DNA of 64,000 nt, taken from NCBI GenBank assembly GCA_002914805.1, contig JXTB01000136.1, positions 504,077 through 568,076 of the forward strand, read 5' to 3'. This DNA is from Parasponia andersonii. Lineage: Eukaryota; Streptophyta; Magnoliopsida; Rosales; Cannabaceae. Positions 47,594 to 58,497 of this stretch are shown here, one piece after another. A model generated the notes under the pieces. It was given only the letters and a program-made list of their open reading frames with translations. It was not told the DNA's origin and searched no databases. How positions within the stretch are numbered: the first letter of the stretch is position 1; the number at the start of each line of letters is the position of its first letter. The translations under genes and the position numbers were made by a program.

Positions 47594-48594
47594 CTTAAAG
47601 ACAAACTAATAATATCAAGTTGTTGTATTGAACATTGAAGCCAAAACGAAAAAAAAAAAGAAGGCATTTTATATATTGAACATACGTATAACTTTACATT
47701 TCAATTTCTATATTTCTCGGAGCCAGTTCAACATATAGTTTTAAAATATACCAAGCGTGGGCATGTAATTTTATTTCTTTTTTTAAGTTTTTTTCTTTTC
47801 TTTTAACTTTAAAACGTACAAAATGATGGGAAAAAATACAAAGCGAAAATAATGAAGATAGCCCAAGCGAATTAAGTAGTTGTTAAAATTGGGGTATTAT
47901 TCCTTGTAAAATGGATCTTATACTCTTATAGTAAATAATGATTGCTCCGAATATTAAAAAAAGAAGAAAATAAGAAGAGAAAGAAAGAAAGAAAAACAAG
48001 TAAATGAGCAAATCTAATGATAACAATTAAGATAGAGCGTGGAAGCATTATTGTAGAGTTCTTCACTCTAAAAATCAGAGAAGGGATCGAGAACATAGAA
48101 TGCAAGTACCTGATAGAGAAGTTCAATCACTTTTCAAATGAAGATTAGTGTTTTTTATTTTATTTTTATTTTTTTATGTCATATGTTAATGAAATTACTC
48201 TTTCTTTCTTCTTATTCTTCTAAAATATAACTATGCACTTGTTCAACCTAATATTATGAGGGACTGATCTGCCCATTAGTAGTCACACGTTCATTATTAA
48301 AAAAGATGAAATTAATGGCCAAAAACTTGCTTATATAATTAATCAGGGGAAGTAAGGCACACAAAAGGCATTAATCAACTATTTTATAATAAGTTTGAAT
48401 TATATCCTGGCCGTATATATTTGGTATTTAATTAAATTGGAAATGATCAAGGATACCAATACAATTTATACGCGCATGTATCTATATATGTTAATCATTA
48501 TGCACCTACAAACAAAGAAAAGAATCAAATTACGATCGATTTTCCCAAAACAAGTGTGTGCCTAAGAATTAAGATATATTATCCTCCTGAGATT
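45541..48594. other. Intergenic region without recognised genes
   Basis: An AT microsatellite lies at about 47561-47592. Scattered short frames have no family features. Nothing else was found in 3 kb. Confidence 0.4.
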
Positions 48595-48599
48595 AATAG

Positions 48600-49411
48600 T
48601 GTTGGAGACGTTTCTTACCGGTTTTCCACGTGTCTTTGGACTGTCGATACTGTATCTACCAACTGTGCACGTATCTCTGCTATCCCAGAGTGCTTTTGAC
48701 TTCGGGTCGAATCGGAGAGGCGAGAGTGGCCACCTGCAAAAACTCTCTAATGCTTAAGTCAGATGTTTATCCTTGAGATTGAGTAGCAAAGATCAAGTTC
48801 TTTTTTCTTACTCACAAATTTTATCTATCTCTCTCTATATGCATACATGCCTCTTTTCCTCAGAGGAACGCATAACTCATATATATATAGTCCTGGAACT
48901 AAGAACCTTCTGGCTCTCAATCTCAAGATCGGGTACCTTTTTTCATCATGATTTACTCCAGAAATCACAGACCGTGATTACCGTAATCTCCCTTGCATCG
49001 TTGTGACCTGATTTTTGCCGTCCCCTATGGCTCGAATCTGGCGGGGATGAGATTTTGACAGGCCTCCATCCTGTCAGGACAGTTTGCCCAATGCTCACAC
49101 TACCCAGGATTGCATTAAATGGCCTGTCTGGGTCCAGAGTAGTATGCTGCCTCTAATGATCTTCTGGCAGAAGACCCTCGAGGCCCCTGACCTCCAGCTG
49201 TTGAGGTAAAATTTAGACTGGGCCGAAACTGTCCAGGGTCTGGGATGGATTCGGCCCTAGCCTTCGATAGCCCACGTGCTTATTCGGTATCATGTGCGAC
49301 TCGTGTGGCTTTTAGGGAATCCTTCTGGACACATGTCAGACAGTGTGCCCCCTGCAGCCTATTCTGCTACTTAATCGTCCACGTGGTACACGATCTAAAA
49401 ATGGCCCTATA
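48600..49411 (-). repeat. 3' LTR of the Tat-lineage element
   Basis: Matches 60093-60903 from tgttggagacg; the inner edge (about 49411) is diverged (ggccctata against gggtcccaca), so it is given to within a few bases. Confidence 0.85.
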
Positions 49412-49638
49412 ACTACCCATATTTCTCTATTTAATGGATTCGCATCCATCAAGTAGAGAAATCATACCTCTGGTCCACCAGTTCGAGGGATACACGTGGC
49501 TCATTACCATCATTTTTCCCCAATCACTGACACTGGTGCACACCAACCTGTGTCACGATTTTTTAAAATTTTGAAATTCTAGTACTTCTGTCTTCCTTGT
49601 ACTGTTCTCCTCTAGGGGAGACTTTCCAGCTCCCCCTC

Positions 49639-49646
49639 TATAAAAG
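49639..49646 (+). promoter_or_regulatory. TATA box of the antisense gene
   Basis: tataaaag on the plus strand, preceded by a pyrimidine-rich ctccccctc, lies 124 bp upstream of the antisense start codon (49770) and about 230 bp inside the 3' LTR edge. Spacing fits a real core promoter with a leader of about 95 nt. Confidence 0.65.
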
Positions 49647-49769
49647 CCGCACTTATGCTCATTTCTTACTTTATCAAAATCTCCAAGTATTCCAGCTTTC
49701 TCAAATCTTAAGGTTTCTGAATCTTCCCTTTTCTAGAACTTTTTGCTCTCTTTGATCGCATCCAAAACA

Positions 49770-52700
49770 ATGGCCCTGAACCAGAGTCAGATTCTCCATC
49801 CCATCACGGATTCTGAGTTGAGCTCAATAAGGAGGCAGCTCTGCTTCTCTGGTGGAGTTACTTTACAAAGGATCAAGGGCCCGGTAGATTGGTACCTTCA
49901 CCCCTCTGCCTTCGAAGGCTCCATCGTCTTGGGGAGGAGGCACCTGGAATGGCTACGGTTTTCCTTTCCTCCACTGATCCACCAGTTCTTCAGTCTGATG
50001 GGTATTCACTCGATGCAACTGAACGCTAACGGGGTCATGATCCTGATGGGACTCTCTACTCTGTAGGTCCTCTTCAATGTGCATATCGACCTGAAGGTGG
50101 TCTTTTATGTCTACAAGCTCACCCTCATCTCCAAAAAGAGCTCTTACTATACTTTCTACCTCCAGCCGCTCCCAGGGCACCACATTTTTTGGGGCTTGCT
50201 GAGGTCGGACAAGCAATGGGACTCTCACTCCAGGTTGTACGCTGTCGGAAGGGCATGGTGCTCTCCTTAGGTGAATGGAGAACGTTTCCAAATTCCCCCC
50301 TTTTTTCTGCAAAGTAAGTACAGAGTCATGATTTTTGGGTCTGTGTACACTTCGTCCGTTTTTATTCATGATATTTTGCCTCGCGCAGCCTCTGTGAAGG
50401 AAAGCAGGTTCGAGTTGCGGCTGTCAGCGGGCGACTCAAGGAGCTGGAGGGATTCGTCGTCTTCGGGTCCTCTGGGATTGCCGACACATCCAGGCCAATC
50501 TGAATCTCTCCTTTTTCCGCTGGACACGTGGGTCATCACCAAACACCTTTAGAGCTAGCTTGACACCTCGGCTCTGAACCGGTTTTGCCAGGATAAGTAG
50601 AGTCATATCGCCGTGGTGGGTCATCAGATCACGGCCTCAAGCTAGCTGGCAGGTCCCAATGACCTGGTGGCACTGACCAGTCATGAGCTCGAAGAGGCGG
50701 TGAAGCTCGTGACCGGGAAGTGCGCCAGGCTCCGTCGAGAGGAAGCCGCTGCCTCCAAGAAGGTTAGGCGTGAGTTCATTTTGTGCCCAAGGGCTTCATC
50801 GATCAGGTCATGGCCGAATTTTAACCACGTTACTTGCTCTTACAGGTTCGCACGTAGGCCCTTCAGTAGAGCCTTCCCCGGTCAAGGGGAGCACCGTTAC
50901 ACACAGGGCCCGATCCAAGGTCCCTGCTTGTCACCATTTGGTGGTGTTCTCTGAGGACGAGGCTATGGGGCAGGGAGTTGTCACCCTAAGAACAAGCTTG
51001 TACGATGACTTGGAGAATCTGTTCGCGTCCGGGGGTGAAACACCTTTAGTGCCTTCTCCCGAGGTAGGCGGGGGCACGGCTCGAGAGGCACCGGCCATAA
51101 AGATCGTGTACGGTAAAGGGGCACCTTCAAGCCTGCCAAAGGAGCCTGCCGCTCCAACTTTTTCTGCCCCCAGCTCTGGTTCGAAGGCGGGCATAGGGTC
51201 CGGCACTACCCGCCCCTATGAGGAGATTGCAAAGCCCAGTAGAGGGCTTCGAGGCTGAAGCGGGGTAACGAAGTCGACTAGCCCAAGAAGGAGGAAAACT
51301 CGGTGGGGAAGAGAGGCAAGACTGCCCTTTCTTCTGACAGCGATGACGATGGGGCTACCCTAACCCTAATGAGGGGGAGAAGGTCTACGTGAGGTGGCCC
51401 GTCTGAGAAAGCTAGTCAAGACAAGACCGAAAAATCACAGTCAAGCGGGTCTCCAAAGGAGGTGGTAGCTGAAGCCACTGAAGCAGTAGCAGTCATCACG
51501 GCTTCTTCTGCTGAGGATGTGCCATCTCCAGCTATTGCCGAAGGTGTACCTGGCGACGGCCTGCTTTCCACCACCCCCACCTTCGCCATTTCGGGAGCGT
51601 CGAAAAAAGCTGCTAGAGCACGCTTGGTGAAGGGCAAAGGTGTCCTCGCGGTCGGCAGGGTGGAGTCGCATTCCCCGGACGTGGATAACGCCCAGGGAGA
51701 GGGTCCAGCCACAGAGTTTGAGCTGGAAACGCTCTCACTGGAGAACTTAGAGCTCGTTGCCGGCCGCAACATTCCACAGGTTTGGCTCGTCTGGCCGTCA
51801 CCACTAGGTTCTCGGCATATTTGCTAAACACTGACTCCATTTTCTTATATTCTGCAGCTAGCCGCTGTCCAGTCCTTTTATTCCTCTTGTATTGGTGAGC
51901 TAATCGGGTAGTCGAGCGCCCGTGTTGTGGCAGCCAAGCGGAGTGAGGCCACCCTCGCCACGTTGAAGGCAGATTTCAATCTGTACCAGAGCTTGGATGA
52001 GGCTAGGGTTAGTAATACGGTGGCCCAGGCTTTGAGCATCGAGAGGGTGAGGCATAAGAAGCTAGTCGTCAAGTTAGTCGAGGCAGAGGAGAAGGTCCGG
52101 TCTCTTGAAGCTGAGGTCCCACGTTTGTGCTCGGAGGCCGAGGCTGCCAAGCTGGCCCATGCCGATCTCAAAGTCAAGGAGCATGAGCTGCAGAACGTAG
52201 GGGCGGAGATGGGGCTGGGTTTCATTGCTCGCGACAGAGCCATTGACGAGGCTAAGGAGGCCAGGAAAGCTGAGGCAAAAGCCAAGCTAGAGGCCTATTC
52301 CCTGCAGCACAGGCTCGACCATTCCAACGAGATAATCTGACATCTCTATTTAGATCATAGTAAACTGATGGGAGCTCATACGGAGTTGTCTCGCTAGCGT
52401 GGCGAAGATCTCACTGACATTAACGCTCTTTTGGTCGACTTGTCGCAGTAGCAAGTAAAGCTGAGGGTAACGGCACTGAGAGATAGGCTAGTGGATACGG
52501 AGAAGCTAAAGATGAGGTACCAGAGGCAAGTGGATATCCTTTCTGCACAGAGCTATAGGTTTAGCTGGGAGAACAGAGAATTCGAGGGCCATGCGAAGGT
52601 GGTAACGTCAGACTAGTTTGATAAGCAGAAGGGTGTCGAGATGGACCATTATCTGTCAAGTACTACATGCAGCAGTTAGGGGATGAGATTAACATCGTGT

Positions 52701-52990
52701 ATCCTGCTGATGTACTAAAGATACTCGATGAAGAAAAAGACAGGCCCTCTACATTTGCTTATGTCGCCAGAGAGATTGTCCCTGCTTCCGGTCCACCAGA
52801 ATAAGCCGCGGAGTTTATGGGGATCAGCCTGGCCCTGGCACCTTAACTGGCAGAGGGTCAAGCACGATCGTTTTGTCTAGCGACGATTCCGACCTCGATA
52901 CACCGTTCTCTGCTAAAGCTGGTCCAAGCGCTGCTGACCCAAGCGCCGAAGCTAGTATCGCTCCCCTCACTGGAGGTAACTAGGGCCTTT
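49770..52990 (+). pseudogene. Antisense gene inside the Tat element (putative gypsy type transposon family, coiled-coil C-terminus)
   Basis: ATG at 49770 opens a frame with MALNQSQILHPITDSELSS, then GPVDWYLHPSAFEGSI and FPPLIHQFFSLMGIHSMQLN, which match the layout of the 'putative gypsy type transposon' domain (Pfam Transposase_28) as recalled. The same frame continues to about 50313 through two TAG codons (50064 and 50268), with FYVYKLTLISKKSSYYTFY and HHIFWGLLRS. Plant-type introns fit 50314-50388 (AAA|GTAAGT to GCAG), about 50763-50845, and 51780 to 51858. Later exons include an Ala/Gly/Ser-rich stretch (50770-51827) and a long coiled coil (51927-52340, SIERVRHKKLVVKLVEAEEK). A poly(A) signal-like aataataaaa lies near 53063. 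The function of such antisense genes in Tat elements is unknown. Here it is broken by stops. Confidence 0.7.
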
Positions 52991-53639
52991 CGCTATTTGT
53001 GTATGTGTAAAGTACTAAATGTATTATGTAAAGCTGACTTATATTGCAAGCACCTATTTAAATAATAAAAACGGTGCACTTTTCTCATGTTTATTCCTTT
53101 TTCTTTTTCTTGTTGCCCGCATTCAAAGTCAGGGTTGGATATTATATACGATGCCATTCCCTTGTCGGCAATGCGGCCAACCTCTGGGTCTGGCCTAATT
53201 GTATATGATTTGGAATTGTTAGTGAATTCCACCTATGCTATGATTGACAAGATTAGCTCCGGAGATCGGGATGTGAGTTTCGGCTCATCCAGCTTTGAGG
53301 ATGTATAATCTCTATTATGAATTGTCTTAGCAGAATTTGATCCGCACGTGTGGCTGGACTACTCTGACCCTAAATGGGAACACACTAGGAACCAGCTCCA
53401 GAGATTGGTAGACCACTGCTTGGACCCATTGCTATAGAGGAAGAGGCCTGGGCTCAGCTCTTACCGAGAGCAAACACATCGTTACCACTCCGATGTATCC
53501 TTGCGAGTCTATCCAAGACTTGCTTCTTACAAATAGAGTCTCCAGGTCCGCGTCCCTGTCGACATGCATCTTATAATTCAAGCAATAATAGACAGAATTT
53601 GGTTTTAATTTCTGCCTTCGTGTTTGGTCTTGTCTGGGC

Positions 53640-53860
53640 CTACTTTCAACGGGTAGGCCTTGGCCCTATCCACTTTCAGTCCATGCATAACTAAGGTGCT
53701 CTCTGGGGAGAGTCTACTTCCAACGAGTAGACCCTGGCCCTGTTTGCCTTTGGCTCATGTGCAGCTAAGGTGCTCTATGGGGAGGATCTACTAACAGGTA
53801 GACCCTGGCCCTGTTTGCCTTTGGCTCATGCACAGATAGGGTGCTCCTTAGGGAGGGTCT
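53640..53860. repeat. Second tandem repeat, about 70-74 bp unit, about 3 copies
   Basis: Landmarks 'aaggtgctct.tggggag' (about 53693, 53767, then a shorter one near 53836) and 'gtagaccctggccctg' recur. Different unit from the 111-bp array beside it. Confidence 0.8.
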
Positions 53861-53897
53861 TATATCTCAACTCTTCCCCATCCTATAGGTATTCCTT

Positions 53898-54440
53898 GAG
53901 GGCTGACGGCAAGTTTTCGTTGCGTGGCCTGTTGCCCTTAGTACATCCTCTTGGGCCGTCGGTGAGCGACGTGATCCCCATAGTATGATTCTTAATGAGG
54001 TTTGCTGGCAAGCATTTTATTGCGCAACTCATTCCTCTTCGTATATTTTTTCGGGCTATCGGCAAGCATTTTATTGCACAATGTAATTCCCATAATATGA
54101 TCGTTATTGAGGTCTGCTAGCAAGTTTTTGTTACGTAGCTCATTCCTCATCGTACGTTTTAACGGGCCATCGGCAAACATTTTATCGCACGATGTGATTC
54201 CCATAGTACGATTATTATTGAGGTCTGTTAACAAGTTTTTGTTGCGCAGCTCATTCCTCCTCGTAGGTTTTCTCGGGCCATCGGCAAATATTTTATTGCA
54301 CAATGTGATTCTCATAGTACGATCGTTATTGAGGTCTGCTGGCAAGTTTTTATTGCGCAGCTTATTCCTCTTCGTACATTTTCTCGGGCCATCGGCAAGC
54401 ATTTTATTGCGCGATGTGATTCCCAAAGTACGATCATTAT
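53898..54440. repeat. Tandem repeat, about 111-bp unit, about 5 copies
   Basis: The landmark 'gaggtctgctRgcaag' occurs at about 53997, 54109, 54220 and 54331, with a diverged first unit near 53898. Each unit also has 'gggccatcggcaa' and 'cattttattgc.c.atgtgattcccatagta'. It lies just past the integrase end in the element's 3' untranslated region and gives a repetitive 144-codon minus-strand frame. Confidence 0.9.
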
Positions 54441-54733
54441 TTGCGTGAATAGTTCGTGGGGTCTGGCACTTGGGGCAGACCCTTTTTCATAGCAATCTAA
54501 TGGATAAGTCTGTGTAGCAGACACCATGACCTGTTTTGGAATTAAGCTATTCAATAATACAAACATTTACATGTGTCTCACACGTGGTATTTTTTCAAGT
54601 GCTGGGCATTCCACGTGTTAGGTAGGCTCTTCTCGGTCTTGAGTTCTTTCAGGATGTACGTACCATTGTCAAGCACCTTGATCACCTCGTAGGGCCCAAC
54701 CCAGTTAGAGTCTAGCTTCAAGAAATTTCCTGT

Positions 54734-55700
54734 TCAAGCTTTCAAGACCCAATCTCCGGCGTTAAACCGACAAGTGCTAACCTTGTTTGCATAGTAAGAC
54801 CTAGCCTGCTGGTGGTACGAGGTCAGATAGACCAGAGCCATATCCCTTGTTTCTTCCAAGAGATCTATGTTACGGCTTAGCTGCTGTTCGTTCGGTGAGG
54901 CGTCTCTTACCACTTTGGAGCGAATGGTCGGGAGGCCAATTTCGGTCGAGATCACTGCCTCTAACCCGTAGACCATGGCGAACGGTGTTCTTCCTGTCGA
55001 TCTCTGCTCTATGGTTCAATGGGCCAACATGATGGCCAGTAGCTCTTCTAACCACCTTCCTTTAGCCATCTATAAGTTCTCTTTTATATTGCCGAATATG
55101 GCCTTATTTGTTGCCTCTGCTTGACCGTTCCCCTGAGGGTAATTTACGGATGAGAAGCTGAGCTTTATATCATACAACTCACACATCTCCTTAAGCTTGG
55201 CATTCTATAACTGCATGCCATGATCAGCGTGTATCTCTTTCAGGATTCTGTGTCAGCAGATTATGTTTTTCCAAATGAAGTTAATCATGTCTGCCTTATT
55301 GACGATCGCATAGGCTTCAACTTCTACCTATTTGGTGAAATAACTGATGGCTAGCAAGATGTACCTTCTTCCCCTTGGACTTCTAGGGAGCTTTCCAACG
55401 AAGTCCAGACCCTATTTAGAGAAGGGCCAAGAAGTTGGCGCTTCAGGGGGGCGAACCTCTGGCACTTGTCATATTTCTTGACAAACTGGGCTGCCTCGGT
55501 CATCATGTATAGCTAGAAGTACTAGCTGTCTAGGCCTTGTAAGTGAGGCTACGCCTGCCAGAGTGGTTGCCACATGCTCCCTCATGGATTTCCTCCATCA
55601 GCTTCTGCGCCTCGATGGGACCTATGCACCTCAGCATCGGTCCCATTGTTGATCTTCTATTCAGTCATCCCCCCACCATCGTATATCGAGCAGCTTCAGT
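54734..55700 (-). pseudogene. Gypsy integrase, broken
   Basis: Read with many stops: zinc region MEEIHEGACGNHSGRRSLTYKA near 55600, then the core with RRYILLAISYFTK near 55360, HADHGMQ near 55220, and NYPQGNGQAEATNKAIFGN near 55110-55140. The C-terminal frame 54976-54734 has MVYGLEAVISTEIGLPT and ends FNAGDWVLKA. Catalytic D-D-E pattern is recognisable despite decay. Confidence 0.85.
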
Positions 55701-55937
55701 ATGACTGACCTGGCTTTTTTGGGGGTCTGCGGGTAGGTTTCTCGATACTAGGTATTGGATGATGGGTCTCATCTAGCCCTCGTCTTCAGAGTCAATTGCA
55801 AACGCGTGGCATGCGGGGGTCTCCAAAGGGTCTCTTATGTTTTTGCCCTCTAGTAGAATCTCCATGTGTTTGGTCATCCCCTCGATCAATGCATTTTTAG
55901 CTAGCTCATCAGCCTTTTGGTTCATCTCCCTGAGTAT

Positions 55938-56240
55938 CTATCTGATATCGAAACTGCTAAAGTGGTCTTTCACCCCTATTACCCTAGAGAAGTACTTGTG
56001 TAATCTCGGCTCTTTTGCTTTGTAGTCTCTTCTGACCTGTCCCACGATCAGCTGCAAGTCAGTCCTTACTGCGATGTTCTCTACTCCGAAGTGCAGAGCC
56101 AGCTCAAAGCCTTGCAGCAGCGCCTTGTACTCTGCCTCATTGTTTGTTGCCTGGAAACCAAGCCTCAAAGCTTTCTCTACCCTGAGCCTTGCTGGGGTTT
56201 GTAGGACTATTCTGATACCTGACCCCAAGGCGTTCGTGAA
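55938..56240 (-). pseudogene. Second (archaeal-type) RNase H
   Basis: 96-residue frame with LGFQATNNEAEYKALLQGFE and VRTDLQLIVGQV, the E-A-E-Y and D-x-Q-L motifs of an RVT_3-type RNase H. It sits between the first RNase H and the integrase, which is typical of the Tat lineage. The first beta-strand catalytic Asp lies near 56230-56270, where the frame is only partly readable. Confidence 0.85.
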
Positions 56241-56318
56241 TCCATCGGTGTAGAGGGTCCAGGTTGAAGGGATGTAAGTCGGAGATATCTGGAACGGGTC
56301 ACGCGGCTCGCTGAAGGA

Positions 56319-56798
56319 CTAGATTTCTACTAAGAAGTCTGCCATGACTTGCCCTTTCTTTACCACTCGAGGCCGATACTTGATGTCGTATATCCCTAGC
56401 TCGATGGCCCATTTGGTCAGCCGTCCCGATAGGTCTGGTTTGGCCAAGATTTGCTGGATGGGGAAATCTGTATACACTGTAACCGAGTGTGCCTCGAAGT
56501 ACTGCTTCAGCCTTTTCTTAGCATTGACCAAAGTGAGAACCAGTTTCTCTGCCATACTGTATCACGTCTCGGTATCCAAGAGCATGCAGTTTGCGTAAAA
56601 TACCGACTTCTATTTGCTATCTTCATCGACAAACAGTACGATATTGATCGCTACTTCAGACACTGCTAAATAAGCGTATAGGAACTGCCCCTCTACTGAG
56701 GAAGCTAGGATAGGCGGGTCACTTAAATATAGTTTGAGCTCTATTAGCGCCTTGTCCTGCTCCTCCCCCAGATAACTGTGGAGCTTTTCTTTATGCAT
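56319..56798 (-). pseudogene. Gypsy RNase H (first)
   Basis: Frames 56798-56610 and 56555-56319. The first has KALIELKLYLSDPPIL and YLAVSEVAINIVL; the second has KKRLKQYFEAHSVTVYTD and GRLTKWAIELGIYDIKYRPR, the standard end of the RNase H in plant Gypsy elements. Confidence 0.88.
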
Positions 56799-56799
56799 T

Positions 56800-57560
56800 G
56801 GAAGAAAGGTTCATATCGGTCAGACTTTTTGGAGATAAACCAGTTGAGCGCAGCTATCTTTTTGGTTAGGCGCTGGATCTCCCTAATGCTCGATGGTCTC
56901 TGTACATCTGCGATTGAGGACAACTGGGTCGGGTTGGCCTCAATGCCCCTTCTGCTCACGATGTGCCCCAGCAACTGGCCGGAGGATACCCCAAATGTGT
57001 ATTTCTTAGGGTTCAAATGCATTTGGTAGTGCCTTAGAATCTAGAAATATTCGTCCAGATGCTCCAGATGGTCCAGAGCTATTTTACTCTTTACGACCAT
57101 GTCGTCGATGTAGACCTCTATCGTCTTCCCCCGTAGCTTGGTAAACTTTTTGTTCATGAGCCTCTGGTAGGTCGCCCCCGCATTCTTCAAACAAAATGGC
57201 ATGCGTTTGTAATAATACAGACCTCTCTCTATAATGAAAGCCATATGGATCTAGTCTTTCTCATATAAGGGGATCTGGTTGTATCCAGAGTAGGCATCCA
57301 AGAAGCTCATCCTATCAAATCCCGCCGTCGCATCGACTATTTGATCGATTTTTGGTAGGGGAAAGCTGTCTTTCAGGCAGGCCTTGTTCAAATTAGTGAA
57401 ATCTATGTAGGTCCGGTGATTGCCCATTTTTCTTCTTTACCACCACTGGGTTGGAGACCCTGCATGGGTATACGCACTCCATGATTAGGCCATTTGCCAG
57501 TAGCATCTCGACTTCCTTGTTGATCTGGGTTCTATGTTCAGTCAGTGGCAGGCATGTGCA
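56800..57560 (-). pseudogene. Gypsy reverse transcriptase, broken
   Basis: ECVYPCRVSNPVVVKKKNG near 57470-57410, then a frameshift and the SFLDAYSGYNQIPLY-type block. The frame 57244-57041 has MPFCLKNAGATYQRLMN and the catalytic YIDDMVVKS. A TAG just before it (near 57253) replaces a Trp codon. The frame 57022-56744 holds the RT end and connection (KKYTFGVSSGQLLGHIVS). Confidence 0.88.
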
Positions 57561-57888
57561 GGGTCTATTCTGGGCATGTCATTGTGGGACCACGCGAAGA
57601 CGTCACTGTTCTGCCTAAGGAATTCTAACAGCTCGCTCTTTTCCTTTTCAGTCAGTAGAGCCCCGATCAAGAGTACTTTCCCCGGTTCTGCTTCTTTCAA
57701 AGGGACTGCCATCAGCTACTCAATTATGGATTTTGGCCCATCAGATTCTTCTTCGATCCGCTTTATGTATGCTGGCGTGCGGTCCTTTGATTGCTATATG
57801 TCCCCTGCCAAGGTGCTCGAGCTCGCATCGGCTCCTCTCAAGGTGGTTGAAAAATATTTCCTCGCGGAGGCCTGGTCTCCTTTAATGT

Positions 57889-58458
57889 CTATCGTGTAAG
57901 TACCATCCTTGATTGACATCTTAAGACCTGATGGAGGATGAAGGCGACCCCATGCATAGCGTGGATCCACCCTCTCCCTATGATGATGTTGAAGGAGGAC
58001 TGGCAATCGATGACGACGAAGTCTACGTCTAGGCACCTCTCCGCAGCACAGACTTTCAGAGTCACGATGCCCAAGGGGTTGACCTTAGTGCTGTTAAAGG
58101 CGAATAGCAGCTGATAGGTTAGCCTGAGCACGCTCCGATTCAGGCCTATGTTCTCGAACGTACTGAGGAATCGGACGTCGATGCTACTTCTGCCGTCAAC
58201 CAGGACCCTTCCGACTAACGTTAAGTCAATCTGCAACTTAATCTCCAGGGGGTCATCATGAGGTTGGCACACCGTAGCCCGATCTTGCTGGGTAAAGGCG
58301 ATAGGGGCAGCTGAGGCATATCTTTCTCCCGTCATCATGTGGTTCTCGGAGTGCCCCATGCCCCTCAGGTATTTCACCCTCTCTTTGGATCTCTTTTGGT
58401 ATTTTTCCTTCACCTCCTGGCTTTGGGTCGGTTTTGGTCTGCCTATGATCGTCGGCAC
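57889..58458 (-). pseudogene. Gypsy protease region
   Basis: 189-residue open frame. RVLVDGRSSIDVRFL has the retropepsin-like D-G-x-S-S active-site pattern, followed by RLTYQLLFAFN and the LDVDFVVIDCQSSFNIIIGR strand that ends the fold. A stop separates it from RT, so the polyprotein cannot be read through. Confidence 0.85.
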
Positions 58459-58497
58459 TATCCTCAGGGCTTACTCTCCCGACCTGGAGACTTGGGT

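Noticed and set aside
53087..53308. Frame after the antisense gene
   Set aside because: It starts beyond the likely end of the antisense transcript and shows no conserved motif.
53992..54426. 144-residue repetitive minus-strand frame
   Set aside because: It is a by-product of the 111-bp tandem array in an untranslated region.
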